Assembly (NCBI GenBank): GCA_015680905.1
Contig: CM027382.1
Coordinates: 22,479,501-22,543,500, forward strand
DNA: 64,000 nt
Reading direction: 5' to 3'
Source of the DNA: Coptis chinensis
Lineage: Eukaryota > Streptophyta > Magnoliopsida > Ranunculales > Ranunculaceae
Below the pieces are notes generated by a model. That model was given only the letters and a program-made list of their open reading frames with translations, had not been told where the DNA came from and ran no database searches. Positions within the stretch are counted from its first letter, which is position 1. Every line of letters starts with the position of its first letter. The translations under genes were made by a program, and so were the position numbers. Below are positions 45,687 to 57,653 of this stretch, piece after piece.

Positions 45687-47135
45687 GTGACTACTACACA
45701 ATCACATCCGGATCGTATAGACGCCTTTATACAGGTTACCCAACAACTTTTCCAATCAATGACTCAATCAAACCAACATATCTTACAATCCATAAATCAG
45801 GGCATACAACAGTTAGCCCAAGAGAAAGCCCAACCAAAAGGCGTGTTTCCAAGACAAGTGATACCCAACCCTAAAACAACAAACACAGCCTTTGAGGTAA
45901 ACGGTAATACTAGTATGGAAACGACAATAGTAGGTGATCTGAATGCCATCACCACTCTCCATTCTGGAAGAGTGGTTGATAACAAAGTAATTATGCCTAT
46001 AGTTACCCTATTAGTACTCCCTACACCGGATATCGAACTAGATACCGAAGTAGAAACTGAAGACCCTACCATTATAGAGGTACCAGTTAAACAACAAACT
46101 AAGAAACAAAAAGCCAAGGTAACACATCAAATTCGAGCATACGCTAAATATAGAGCAAAACCACCATTCCCTCAGAAGTTAGCCATGCTAACCAGGGATA
46201 CAAACTTTGAGGAGATTAGGAACGTTTTCAAGAATCTAACGATAAACCTTCCTTTTCTCGAAGCTATTAAAAGCTCCCTAACCACGCTTAAGTTTCTTAA
46301 AGAGTTGTGCACTACTAGAGTAAGACTAACATACCTAAAGGCGCTTTTAACTTTTGAACGGTTCCCAACTTGATCCGAAAATAATGGAATCGTTAAGTAC
46401 AAGGACCCTAGTTGTCCTACTGTAAAATGCACCTTAGGAGATTCCTACACGACGACCGCTTTATTAGACCTGGGGGCGAGTGTTAACTTACTCCCGTATT
46501 ACTTGTATAAACAAATAGGTCTACAGGAAATGCAACCTACAAAAATAACGTTGCAATTAGCGGACAGGTCAATTAAGTATCCTAAGGGTGTAGTGGAAAA
46601 CGTGCTTGTTAAGGTTCAGGATTTTTACTATCCTGCTGATTTTGTTATCCTCGATACAGAAGTCGCCAACGACTCTGTACCGATCATCTTAGGGCGCCCC
46701 TTCTTAGCAACTGCCAACGCACTTATAAATTGCAGCGATGGTAAGATGTCCTTATCTTTTGGCCATCTTACAGTTGAGGTAAATGTTTTTAAAATGATGA
46801 AACAATTACCAGATTCGTCTATAGATGGGGAGGTTAGCATGATCGAGAGCTTAGCTCAAGATTATTTTAACAACACGTTTCCTGAAAACAATATGTACAA
46901 ATTCCTTTCTTTTGGAACTTTAGATTTTGTAAATGACTCCTACTTAGAGGAAGTCAACACCATCCTTGAGTCCACACCAATTGTAGACACTTCGGTTGCT
47001 CCACATATTGAGTATGAAGACTTGCTACCTAAGCAAGTATTCATTATGCAAAATGAGGACCCCGACGAAACATCTATTGATTTTCCTTCCACCCTAATGC
47101 TTAAACCCCTTCCCCCAGAGTTAAAATATATTTAA
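45687..47135 (+). CDS. Athila-like gag C-terminus and protease region (fossil)
   Basis: A Gln-rich linker, the LHSGRVV motif, then LPFLEAIKSSLTTLKFLKEL, a block common in Athila polyproteins. The protease has ALLDLGASVNLLP and later PIILGRPFLATANALINC. The latter is shared with the left-edge element. Confidence 0.88.
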
Positions 47136-47299
47136 CTTGATCCGGATGGTAGTCATCCGGTAATTATATCTTCTCTGTTATCTAAGAATGAAGAGACACG
47201 TTTAATCCGGGTGATTGGGGAACATCGGTCTGCGATTGGTTGGTCCCTAGCCGACATTAAGGGAATTGACCCTAATATTTGCACTCATCGTATCCATTT

Positions 47300-48660
47300 G
47301 GAGGATAAGCGAAGACTTCTCCACGAACCTCGGCGTTAAGCTTGAACCCACCATGAAAGAGGTGGTGAGGGAAGAAGTCTTACGATTACTTTCGATCGCG
47401 GGTATCATATACCCAATCTCGATAGCGAATGGGTAAGCCCCATTCATGTAGTTCCTAAGAAATCGGGAGTTACCATGGTAGTGCGAAATGGGAAGGGTGA
47501 CTATGTTGTCACACAAGGTCCTATGAAATGGAGGATCTCAGATTGATTCTGACGTTTAAATGCTATGACACGAAAAGGATCACTTTCCCTTACCGTTTAT
47601 AGATCAAATGCTCGAACGCCTAGCTGGTCATGCTTTTTATTGTTTTCTGGATGGCTACTCAGGCTATTTTCAGATTATTATTGATATAGATGACCAAGAA
47701 AAGACTACCTTCACATGTCCCTTCGAAACGTATGCCTATAAACGAATGCCTTTTGGCCTTTGTAATGCTCCTGGTACCTTCCAGCAGTGTATGCTTCATA
47801 TATTTAGTGACATGGTAGAGCGCTTTATGGAAGTTTTCATGGATGATTTTTCTATCTATGGAGACTCCTTCACAGACTATTTGTCTAACCTGTCGAAGGT
47901 TTTGACACGGTGTGAAGAAAAGAGCCTCGTTTTAAACTGGGAAAAGTGTCATTTCATGGTGAAAAAGGGCATAGTACTAGGTCACATCATTATCTAGTGA
48001 TGGCATTGAAGTAGATAAGGCCAAACTAGATAAGATAGCAACTTCTACCTAAACCACGGACTGTCCGGTGATATTAGAGCCTTTCTAGGCCATGCGGGTT
48101 TTATAGGCGGTTTATTAAAGACTTCTCGAAAATAGCTAGGCCGTTAACTAATCTGCTTTTGAAAGATGCAATCTTTGATTTTAATTTTAAGCTGACGCGG
48201 GCTTTTGAAACTTTAAAAGCCGCCTCTAACCTCTGCACCAATTATACAGCCCCTCGATTGGTCTAAACCTTTCGAACTTATGTGTGATGCTAGTGATTAT
48301 GCGGTTGGTGCGATCTTGGGACAAAAACTAGATAATAAGTCCACTTTGTTATTTATTATGCTAGTAAAACCTTAAACGATGCTCAACGGAATTATTCAAC
48401 TACTGAGAAAAAGAATTCTTAGCTGTCATTTATGCTTTAGATAAGTTTAGATCCTTATTTGGTTGGTTCTAAAACTTTAGTTTACACGGACCATGCAGCC
48501 CTTTAAGTACCTTCTTGCAAAGAAGGATGCTAGCAGAGATTAATCGATGGATCCTTCTCCGCAAGAGTTCACATTAGAAATAAAGGACAAAGAGGGGTCG
48601 AAAGCGTAGTTGCCGACCACTTATCTAGACTCACAAACGACGATCGAGTGATTTCGAGTC
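47300..48660 (+). CDS. Athila-like reverse transcriptase and RNase H region (fossil)
   Basis: RT blocks: HAFYCFLDGYSGYFQI, KRMPFGLCNAPGTFQQCML and VFMDDFSIYG (catalytic MDD), then KCHFMVKKGIVLGHII. RNase H remnants follow to about 48660, including LMCDASDYAVGAILGQ. This is the most decayed part of the element. Confidence 0.85.
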
Positions 48661-48819
48661 CATACCGGACTTTTTTCCCGATGAGATCTCGTATGCGATT
48701 TTTTCAAACACCATGGTATATCCGACATTGTAAATTATTTAGCGGCTGATGTTATGCCTTATAATTAGTCAAGAAATGAACGTAAGAAGTTCTTGGCGAG
48801 TTAAGTTATACTCTTTGGG

Positions 48820-49380
48820 ATGAGCCATACCTTTTTAAGTATTGTGCGGCGGAGATTTCGTCGTTGTATTCCCCAGTGGGAATACAATGAAGTTCTATCA
48901 TTCTGCCATGACAAAGAGTGTGGTGGCCATTTTAGTGGGATGAAAACAGTCGCTAAAGTGCTTCAATGTGGTTTTTATTGGCCTACCCTTTTTAAGGATG
49001 CCCAAGTGCATTGCAAGACGTGTATTCGTTGCCAACAACTTGGGCAAATCATGAAGCGTAATATGATGCCATTAAATCCAATCTTGATAGTAGAAATTTT
49101 TGACGTTTGGGGCATTGATTTCATGGGTCCTTTTCCTGTTTCCCACGGTTTCATTTATATTCTAGTTGTCGTGGACTACGTGTCTAAATGGATAGAGGCC
49201 CTAGCTTGCCGTAGCAATGACCATAAGACCGTTGTATTTTTTATTAAAGAATATATTTTCTGTCGGTTTGGCATTCCTAAAGCCATCATTACTGATGGTG
49301 GAACACATTTTTGCAACAGAGGCCCTCCCTATGGAGTGTGTGGCTGTAAGTACCGGATCCTAAGTCCACGGTTAACATAA
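48820..49380 (+). CDS. Athila-like integrase region (fossil)
   Basis: CHDKECGGHFSGMKTVAKVL and CKTCIRCQQLG form the HHCC zinc segment. Catalytic core: WGIDFMGPFPVSHGFIYILV, DYVSKWIEALACRSND and FGIPKAIITDGGTHF. The region after it is shorter than usual for an integrase C-terminus. Confidence 0.88.
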   Translation: MSHTFLSIVRRRFRRCIPQWEYNEVLSFCHDKECGGHFSGMKTVAKVLQCGFYWPTLFKDAQVHCKTCIRCQQLGQIMKRNMMPLNPILIVEIFDVWGIDFMGPFPVSHGFIYILVVVDYVSKWIEALACRSNDHKTVVFFIKEYIFCRFGIPKAIITDGGTHFCNRGPPYGVCGCKYRILSPRLT

Positions 49381-50295
49381 TTCACGTTTTCCACTTTTGC
49401 ATGTTTTCTCGGTTTTTGAGTCATGTTCCTCTAAGGGGTGAATTATATATTTATTGTTTTTCGTTTATCTTATAATAAACTAATAAAAATAAATAAATAA
49501 AAAAATAAATAAAATACATAATAATAAAAAAATTCTTAATCATAAAAATAGCAATCCAACAAGTCTTGGGAATCTGACTTTAAACGACCCGCGTTAGAAC
49601 AAATTTTGTGTTTAAAAATTTGTTTGGGGGTGGGCAATCGGTCTCTCCATTTGGATTGCTCGAACTTTCTGTTTGTGTTGCTTAGGCCCATTACTTGTAG
49701 TTCAATTGGGTTGACGTAATCTTAACTCAGATTTCCTTCGTTCGCATAACTTACGTCACACACGCACTTTGAGGCGTTTTTCCATCCTTTTATACGTCAC
49801 CCATGGTTGGAATTGAGTGTTTTATGGATCATTGGATTGGAAATTCTCTACTGATCATTTCCATAACTCATTCGCCAAAATCGGGCCAGTAACGAAGCGG
49901 CAAATTGAATTTGAAATTGCGTAAAAAATCGGAAAATTTCGGAATTCAAATTAGGCTTGGGCCCAAACCGCACGCACGACTGTGCATCTCCTTCCTTCCC
50001 AAAAACGCACAGTTCTTTCCCTTTCAATCCCACCGGTTACCAAGTTTAAATCAAACCTTGAACACCAAAATAAAACAAATAAAAAAATAGAGTGAGAGAA
50101 GAAAACTTAACTACACTCACACCAAGATAATCAAACCCAACTAAAATCTTCTCTAAACCATTACCACCACCACCCCAACTCCGAAAAACAGCCACCAATT
50201 CGAGTAACTACCGCCACTAACATTGTTTTTAGTAGTTTTTCTTCAAATTTGCCTCCCCCACAGTCTACAAACCATTAGTTGTCTCAGAAACTTCA
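49381..50295 (+). other. Spacer between integrase and extra ORFs of the Athila-like element
   Basis: An A/T-rich run (49440-49540), a second TTTGGGGGTGGG tract at 49623, then unrecognised sequence. The internal polypurine-like tract could be a second plus-strand primer. No conserved frame is seen. Confidence 0.5.
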
Positions 50296-51438
50296 ATGGC
50301 GCTACGACGAAGAATTTTGCCGGAGCACGCGTTTGCTTCCGACAGCTTCGCGCCATTTTACGACGCGGAGATGATTAGGAGGCATTGGAACGGACTGTGG
50401 TACTCGACTGAGGAGTTCTATCACTATGATTTGGTAGAACAGTTTTATAAGAAGCAAGAATTGGAGGGGGATAGGATTTTCATAAAGGTAGCATGAACGA
50501 GGAGGGAAGTACGGCGAGGTTGTTGTTTCGAATGTTAGGGAATTACGCTTGAAAGCAACCTGGTAACGACAATTCAGGAATCCCAGTATACTGGAGTTCC
50601 TGCTTTGATGAAGGATACTGCCGTGGAGGGTGAATACAATCCGACATCTCATTGCGTCCGCCAATCAACCCTGAGAACCAATCAATTGGCTGTAGCTCAG
50701 TGGATTGGTAGGAACGTCCTCGGGAAAGACAAAGTCAGTGATATCGGCCTGCAATGTCTGCACGTTCTCTGGATTTTGCAAACAAATAAGTATAATTTCT
50801 GCATCCTCGATTTAATGTTTAATGTGATTCGAGGAGTGGGGAAGAGCTTGGTGCCTCTTCTCGTATTGATCACTAAGATCATGCTCTCCTTTAGAGCTGT
50901 CACAAGATCTGCTCCTATTAAGATCAAATTGCATTCTAATGCAAGTATCTATATGGATTGCATCCAAGAGACTTGGCCGTTGTCTGAAGAAAAAATGGTT
51001 GAGTCGAAGGATGAAAGGGAGGATATGACATGTCTGGATGACGATGCATTAGATAAATGTAGTTCTAATTTAGAACGCATGCAAGTATTGCAAACTGCCT
51101 TGCGTTGCATTTATGGTATTTGTGAAGATATCCGAGATAGACAGATTGTAGTTCGAAAGAAGCAAACGAACCTTCAGACGAGACTTGAAATGCTCGAAGG
51201 GGTTCAGGACGATATCTTGTCTAACATGGAGACTATCCACCAGCATCAACAAGCCCAGTATGCAGTACTCAGGACTGAGATGGAAGCACAAGCGCTTGTT
51301 CGAATAGAGATGCTACGACGCATGCCACCCGTGGAGGACTCTGTTTCAGCCGAGTCCGACAGGCATGAGCGTCGTCGCCGAAGGACAGATGGTTCAAGCC
51401 ATTCTCCATCTCAGGGTCCATCTTCATCACATAACTAG
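50296..51438 (+). CDS. First extra ORF downstream of integrase (fossil)
   Basis: Basic N-terminus (MALRRRILPEHAFASDSFAP), a hydrophobic central part (GKSLVPLLVLITKIMLSF), a coiled-coil region (KKQTNLQTRLEMLEGVQDDI) and an Arg/Ser-rich tail (RHERRRRRTDGSSHSPSQ). Athila elements carry env-like or ATHILA-ORF genes in this place. Whether the hydrophobic part is a membrane segment is unclear. Function is unknown. Confidence 0.65.
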
Positions 51439-52071
51439 GTGTTCACCATCAGTTTGTGTTCGCTGTTATTTCATGATTTTGTTTTATTAGTTGGATTTTA
51501 ATTCAGTTGTTAAATTTAAATATTAAGGTGTTTGTTTTATGTTGTTTGGTTTTAAATTTAAGTTTTAATATAATTCGTTATATGATCATCTGCTGTAAAT
51601 TTGTCTTGGAGGAAAGGTTGAGAATTTGGCCGATATCGGCATATCTATGAATTGTGTGGTAGTAGCATGAAATGTAGGAGAGTTTAGAAGTTACTATTCT
51701 AAATCCAAAGATAAAAGATACCGGGATTTTAGAAAATCAATAAGATGGTTTGTTTCCGTTTTTGGGTTTGGAATCTTTCTATTTCGAAATTGCCTTTAAA
51801 CAATTTGGCAACTTGCCGATTCATTTTGGAAGCACAGAACCTATTTAAACCCCCTTCATTCTACACTAACAAACCACACTATACCTCACCATCATCCCTC
51901 ACCTTTCACTCCAAGTTTTTCCTTCTTTTTCCTCTAAACTCTGTTTCAAAGACTTACGGCCTACACCTCGTCGAGCTACCGCTGACACTAATACAATTTC
52001 ATTACGGTTTAGTGAGGAGCGACCAGCGCCAAACTCTGTAATTTAAAACTTCGAGCTGACCAGCGCCCTCC

Positions 52072-53117
52072 TTGAGCGACTCGGCGCTTCAAACACTTGT
52101 AATTTTAAAACCACCGAGAAGACCACCACCGCCATTTGTGAACACGGAAGTTCCAATTTTTGTGGGTCTTTCCAGGATTTTTGTAACTGTTCAAGGAGTC
52201 GTTGAGATGACATCTCCTATAGTCATACCTGAACAGTCTTTCGAAGACGTATTGGGAACCGAAACCTATGGACATTGGTTCCGACACAGGATCCTGCAGT
52301 TAGGATGGCGTCATCTACTGGTAAGTGATGACGATTCATATTCACCAAAGCTTACTGCTTATTTCTACGACCACGTTAAATTCTATTGTAATCAGGATAG
52401 AGAACAAGAATTCTTCGTCGTAGTCGATGACACGACACATCAATTCAATAAAAATGTGGTCGCTTTAGTTTCAGGATTACCAATACCTGATCCTGCTCAC
52501 ACATGGGCATATATGACCGATAATGCATACCTTTATGATTATACATATTTCCATGAGTATTATGGGGGAGGGGTATTTCGAGTAATGGACCAGGGGCGAT
52601 ATAGCATTGCCCTTGGTAGCCTTTCTCTAAACGTAGGCACCACCATGTTATTCATCCCGATGAATATTTTGGGAGAATGGCGGTTCATTTTCGCAAAGCG
52701 ATCTGGGGTGACATTTTCCTCGATTTAGCTGAGGGACGTCGCTGATATGACATTCCCTGAGTTTTAGTCGCTAGTCTTAAGAGAGCCCAAAGCATGAGGC
52801 GTAAGTATCTTCTTATGCCTGTTTTAGTAAGTCGCATCATGCGTAGTTGTTTACCTGTATTCTGTGAAAAATTCACAGATTGGAAAAGGGTTGAAGTCAT
52901 GAGACCCACCAATTGGGTGGTTCGCTCATTGCGAATAATGACTTGGTCAGGATGGCAGGTGCAACCTCATTTGGTCGCCCCGTACATCCCATCAGACATA
53001 ATAACACTTAACAGGTTAGCATTAGTAGATGATAAATGGCGACAAGCTTGGCAAGTTATAATGGACTGGCAGGATGCGAAGGAACCTCATCTCTTTAAGG
53101 AGGAGGAGGATGCTTAA
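52072..53117 (+). CDS. Second extra ORF downstream of integrase (fossil)
   Basis: Recognisable blocks: GTETYGHWFRHRILQLGWRH, NVVALVSGLPIPDPAHTWAY, LNVGTTMLFIPMN, WKRVEVMRPTNWVVRSLRIM and WQVIMDWQDAKEPHLF. The same blocks occur at about 600-1296 in the left-edge element. It is therefore a family-wide gene, distinct from the first extra ORF. It resembles plant-transposon-protein-type sequences; the biochemical role is unknown. Confidence 0.7.
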
Positions 53118-54887
53118 GCGGGAGATAAGGTAAGTTTTTAGTTTTGTTATTGTCTGCTTATGTCCCAAGCAAATTTAATTCTGTTAACCCCATAATGGGT
53201 GGAACTCTTATAGAGTTGCGTCAGTATTTTTATTTCCTATATTTCTAACCTTATTTTGCAGATGTTCCAGAATTTCACGCATTTCCATGGTATTTTTCTA
53301 CCCTCTTTATTTAAATGCTTTGAGGACAAAGCATGCTTCTAGTTTTTTTTTTTGGGGGGGGGGCATAGAAACACGTGTAATTAAGGCATCTGTTAGGATA
53401 TAGATATGTATAATATGCATTTGTTTTCAAGTTAAAAATTTTAAAAATATAAATAAATAAGTTTATGCTATACACTTAGGAATATTGGTATTGTTTTCTT
53501 TCTCTATGCACTTAACAATCTAGAAGTCTCACGTAGCTTTTGCATCAGAATAATTGTTAGGAACTTAGGTTAATATGTAGGTAATAATCTTTGCATCTAT
53601 CTATAAATATATTACATAAGTATCTATGATTGTTAACAGTAAGTTTATGAAATCTAGGCTAGAGTACTTATTCTACAAATCCTGTGAGAATATAGCCTAA
53701 AGCCTTATATGAGCGAAACATTTGAGAAATGACACAAGGGAGAAGTATATTCCGAATAGAGAAATCACACGTCCACTTGCTTGATCACTATGCCATATCC
53801 TAAGCGAGAATTTAGGCCCTCTTTGGATCGATATAGCCAGAAATTCAAACCTATGAATTATTTTCCGCTAGTAAGCCCCTCACGAGTCTTTCTTTAGCCT
53901 TCCATAAACCACAATTCCTTTACCCTGTTACAAAAACAAAACAAAATAAAAAAATTCAACTTACCCAATCTAGAATAAGTCTGACAATAGAATGAGTAAA
54001 GAAAAGAAGTTTCCATCCAAGGAAAAGAAATAAATATATATATAGAAATAAATAAAAACTCCAAAAATAGAATAAAAGAGAGTCAAAAGCCAAAGAAAAG
54101 AAAAAGAAAAATATGGCTAAGGATGGAAACAAAGTATAGAAGCAAAAGAAAATAACAAGGTTTTCTCTAAGTTACATAATATGAAGACTCTATTATCTCA
54201 GACTTGTCCTTTTGAATATCCATTTCCTTCCTTCTTAAACCATCTCCTAATCCCCGCAACACCTAATAAAGACCTCTAGCTTAATTAGGAATAGGTTAGT
54301 GTGATAGTATGTGGCAGATGTGTTTGATCGACTCCGGCTTCCTTGTTTGTCATTGAGATTGTAAGGTAAAGTGTGCCCACTCGCATTAACCGGAGTAAGT
54401 GAAAACTTGAGCGGAAAAATCGAGTGGTTTTGTCTTGACATTTATGTGAGGACCTACTTAAGGACGCTTATTCGAAGTTTTCAGAAACTTAACCCGCTAG
54501 GCATTTCATAGTATTACTCATAGTATATATATTTGTATCATAAATGATTGATTATTATGCATATATTAGCTTAGGTTTTTGACTTGGTTATTCTTATTCA
54601 TTTGCTAGTGAGATATATAGATAGTTGGGACATGAATGAGGAAACAATAGTTTTATTTCTTAGTCGTTGTAGTATAGTTGAAGTTTGTGAGTACCTTCAC
54701 TGGAAAACTCTCACGAGGCTATAACTCGTCCACTAGGGAATTCCTAGTGGTTTAAGGCCTTGTCAGATATGGTCAATGCAATCGCGACTCAAATGAAAAC
54801 GAGAGTAGTTAGAACTCCATTTTTGGTCACTTATTCTAATTTCTCATCTTTGCTTGAGGACAAGCAAAATGCTGTTTGGGGGTGGTT
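53118..54887 (+). other. Long non-coding 3' region of the Athila-like element
   Basis: 1.8 kb between the last ORF and the LTR. Several blocks match the left-edge element at 1900-3105, for example GATCACTA, GCGAGAATTTAGGCC, TTTGGATCGATATAGCCA, AACACCTAATAAAGACCTCT and CTTTGCTT-AGGACAAGCAAA before the polypurine tract. It is A-rich in the middle and has no frame. Confidence 0.75.
54877..54887 (+). other. Polypurine tract of the Athila-like element
   Basis: TTTGGGGGTGGTT ends directly at the 3' LTR. The same tract precedes the LTR of the left-edge element at about 3093-3105. Confidence 0.8.
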
Positions 54888-56359
54888 TGATAAGAGCCCA
54901 AAACTGTAGTTTTAACCCTGTAACAGTCATACTTTTAGACCAATTATGTGAGTAATAATTAAGAGTTAACACTGATTACGTGTTTTTATGCATTTCAGGT
55001 TTCAAAGTCCATTATGTGCAGAAATGTGCCACTTTAGCGAGATAAAGGAGCAAAGGTCGGATACTAAGGAGTTCCGTGATTAAAGGCCAAGATTCAAGAA
55101 GACAAAGCTTTTCTAAAGCCCGGTCAAAAGCTGAAAAGTCGATTTGGGTAAACAAAGATACACAAGTCGTGAGAACTTCCGAGGCCGTGATCTTTGGACT
55201 CAGACCTCGGAATGGGGCCTACCTTATGTCAAAACGACCGGCTCAGAAAGAGCTTTCCAATGGTCTAAGCCTTAATCCAATCAGAGGAGAAGAAGTAGAC
55301 GAAAAGTCTGTTCAAACCAACTACAGCTGAAGAGGCCTTTTTGTACTGAAAGAATTGGGTTTTGGGCCTGATTCTCTGGCCCAAAACATGGCTCCAAGCC
55401 CATGCACGATTTTTGGATCTGAAAGTATAAAAACCAAAGCTTAACTCTTTGTTAATGGTAGGTAGTTAGACCTAAAACTATATAGAACTCTAGATCTAGT
55501 TTTCAGTAGAGTAATTAAGTTTAAGTTCCATTTCCAATTCTTGTTTTAGATTAAGTCTTGAATCATTGTTCTTGATTGATTAGATAAATAAAATAGTTAT
55601 TTTTATCAATTTCAATTTTTGTCATTTCAATTTATAGATCTAATTTTAATTCTTGTTGATTATCATTTCGTAGTTTAAGTCGATTGAAACATTGTTAGTT
55701 AAATTAGTTAAGTTAGAATTTTAATATGATGTGTAGTTATAATTCAATGAGAAATGATGGGTTGATGACTCAAGGCTAAAACCTCCATTAGAGGGGTTGA
55801 TGAAGCTTTGATGAAAACTTAGTGGTATAGTGTAGAAGCGTTGTAGAATCTATTCCACTCTAGAAGGTCATGATTCGCCATGAGAATGGGTGGACGACCT
55901 CACATGCTAGTTAGTATTTGGTAGAAATGCCAAGAACACTAAGGATTAGAACTCGAATTTCTTGCCGTAAGAACGTATGAATCGAGATACAAGAATCTAT
56001 GCTAGGTTATTAAGTTGGATTCGAGGTGGATTCAAGTCCCCTCTAATCCTTTATCTAGATTCAAAAACAATCATATTTCCATAGCATTCGTAGTTAAATT
56101 CAACATAATCAATTTCATATTGTATCGTAGTATAACACCCTTCGTAAAGCTCTCATTAGGCTTAAGACCGATTAATTAGATTAGAAAACATTCCATGCTA
56201 GAGAACTAGGAGTGGAAAGAATTTGTTACTCCACTCTATTTCGATAGAATTGAGAGTAGAAACTTTGATAAATATAGACACGTAAATAGTTTTAGTTTAC
56301 TTACGTTTTGAGTTCATCGTTCATTTCGTAGGTAAACTATTCAATTTTATCATTTATCA
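54888..56359 (+). repeat. 3' LTR of the nested Athila-like element
   Basis: 1472 bases, collinear with the 5' LTR. Differences concentrate in the first 450 bases (U3). It ends CATTTATCA at the target copy GCGTC. Confidence 0.95.
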
Positions 56360-56364
56360 GCGTC

Positions 56365-56640
56365 CATGAAAGAAAATACTTTAAACCCCCGCAGTTCTAT
56401 CCACTAGCTGGTCTACTCTCGGCATGGGGCAACTATCTTTGGGACATTCTGAATTCACGTTAGTGAAGTCGACACACATCCGCACCTTGCCATTCTTCTT
56501 AGGTACCGCTACCACATTTGACAACCAGTCGGTAAACGACACCTCTCGTATTATACCTGCCCTTTCAACCTTGCGACCTCTCCCCGCCAATTTCCTTGGC
56601 GCGCACCTCGGTCTAATTCCTCGTGATCTTCTATCTTACT
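56365..56640 (-). CDS. Tat reverse transcriptase (5' half) (fossil)
   Basis: IIREVSFTDWLSNVVAVPKK and RMCVDFTNVNSECPKDSCPM are the fingers motifs of Ty3/gypsy RT. The part stops at the target site of the nested Athila-like element. Confidence 0.88.
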
Positions 56641-56918
56641 GGCTTCGCGTCTTCCCTCATATGTAACCTATGACATGCGAATTATGGGTCTAATCCGGTG
56701 ACTTCCTCAATCATCCATGCAAACACATCTTTGTGGCGGACAAAGAACCGTATTAACTTGCTCTTCCATTCCTCGACATTTGGACCCCACCGATGTGAAC
56801 TTCTCCTCACCGTCCTCCCCAAATTCACTACCTCTATCTCATCCAAGGTCTTCGGTCCTTCTCGTTAACTCCATGACCCTCCCCGACGGCAATCGTAATT
56901 GCTATGCCACGCCTCTTC

Positions 56919-57650
56919 CTAGAGCGTGAGGTCTTCCTCCTCGATCCGCGGATCAATCTCTTCACCGTACTCACGGTGGCTGTTTTTTTGCCACACCGAT
57001 CCCCCGCGGACCTCGTGATACCCGGTAGGGGTAGGGAACCGAATCACTTGGTAGTAGGTAGAAGGAACTGCTTTCATCTCGTGAATCCACCTCCTCCCCA
57101 GGATGGCGTTGTACTGCAAGTCGGCATCCACCACCTTAAATCTTGAAAACACTGTAACGGGTCCCGTGGTCACTGGGAGCAGAAGCTCCCCCAAGGGTTC
57201 CGTCATGCTTCCGTTGAACCCATACAAATTTGTTGGTGAGGGTCTCAACTGCTTCCTTTCTATCTTCATTTCTTCCATTGCCCCTCTAAACAGTAAATCT
57301 ACAGCACTACCGCAGTCCACCAACACCCTCTTTACTATGTAATTTCCCATAGCCACCGTGATCACCAACGCGTCCTCATGCGGGGAGTCGATGGCTCGAA
57401 GGTCCGCGTCGGTGAACGTTATACTTTTCCTTCCTTTCGCGGCCCAGTAATCCGCCCGCGACTGTCCTGCTGTCTCATGTACCTGCTGTACACTTGCCAC
57501 CCGCCGTATTCTGTCTCGGTGTGCATTGTGGCTCAATATCTCTCCACTGAAGATCACGTTGATCATTCCCAGTATCCTCCCCTGGGTAGGCTCTTGCTCT
57601 CCCTTTTCCTCTTCCGTTATAAATTCCTTCAACAATCCCTTTCCTATCAT
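56919..57650 (-). CDS. Tat protease region (fossil)
   Basis: Aspartic protease segment: VKRVLVDCGSAVDLLFRGAM (DCGS in place of the usual D-T/S-G-A), then LYGFNGSMTEPLGELLLPV and YNAILGRRWIHEMKAVPSTY, as in Tat/Ogre-type polyproteins. Confidence 0.85.
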   Translation of the reverse strand: MIGKGLLKEFITEEEKGEQEPTQGRILGMINVIFSGEILSHNAHRDRIRRVASVQQVHETAGQSRADYWAAKGRKSITFTDADLRAIDSPHEDALVITVAMGNYIVKRVLVDCGSAVDLLFRGAMEEMKIERKQLRPSPTNLYGFNGSMTEPLGELLLPVTTGPVTVFSRFKVVDADLQYNAILGRRWIHEMKAVPSTYYQVIRFPTPTGYHEVRGGSVWQKNSHREYGEEIDPRIEEEDLTL

Positions 57651-57653
57651 CCT

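Larger units (their letters stand above)
42295..56359 (+). mobile_element. Athila-like Ty3/gypsy retrotransposon nested in the Tat element
   Basis: Fossil, about 14.1 kb. It has an exact 5 bp target duplication GCGTC (42290-42294, 56360-56364), and the LTR ends are a perfect TGATAA / TTATCA inverted pair. Order: LTR, gag, protease, reverse transcriptase, RNase H, integrase, two extra ORFs, a long non-coding stretch, a polypurine tract (TTTGGGGGTGGT), LTR. The LTRs differ at about 60 of 1470 positions by eye (about 4%), so it is younger than its Tat host; roughly 1.5-3 million years if usual plant rates apply. The coding part has many breaks (more than ten), although structure and ends are complete. 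Confidence 0.95.
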
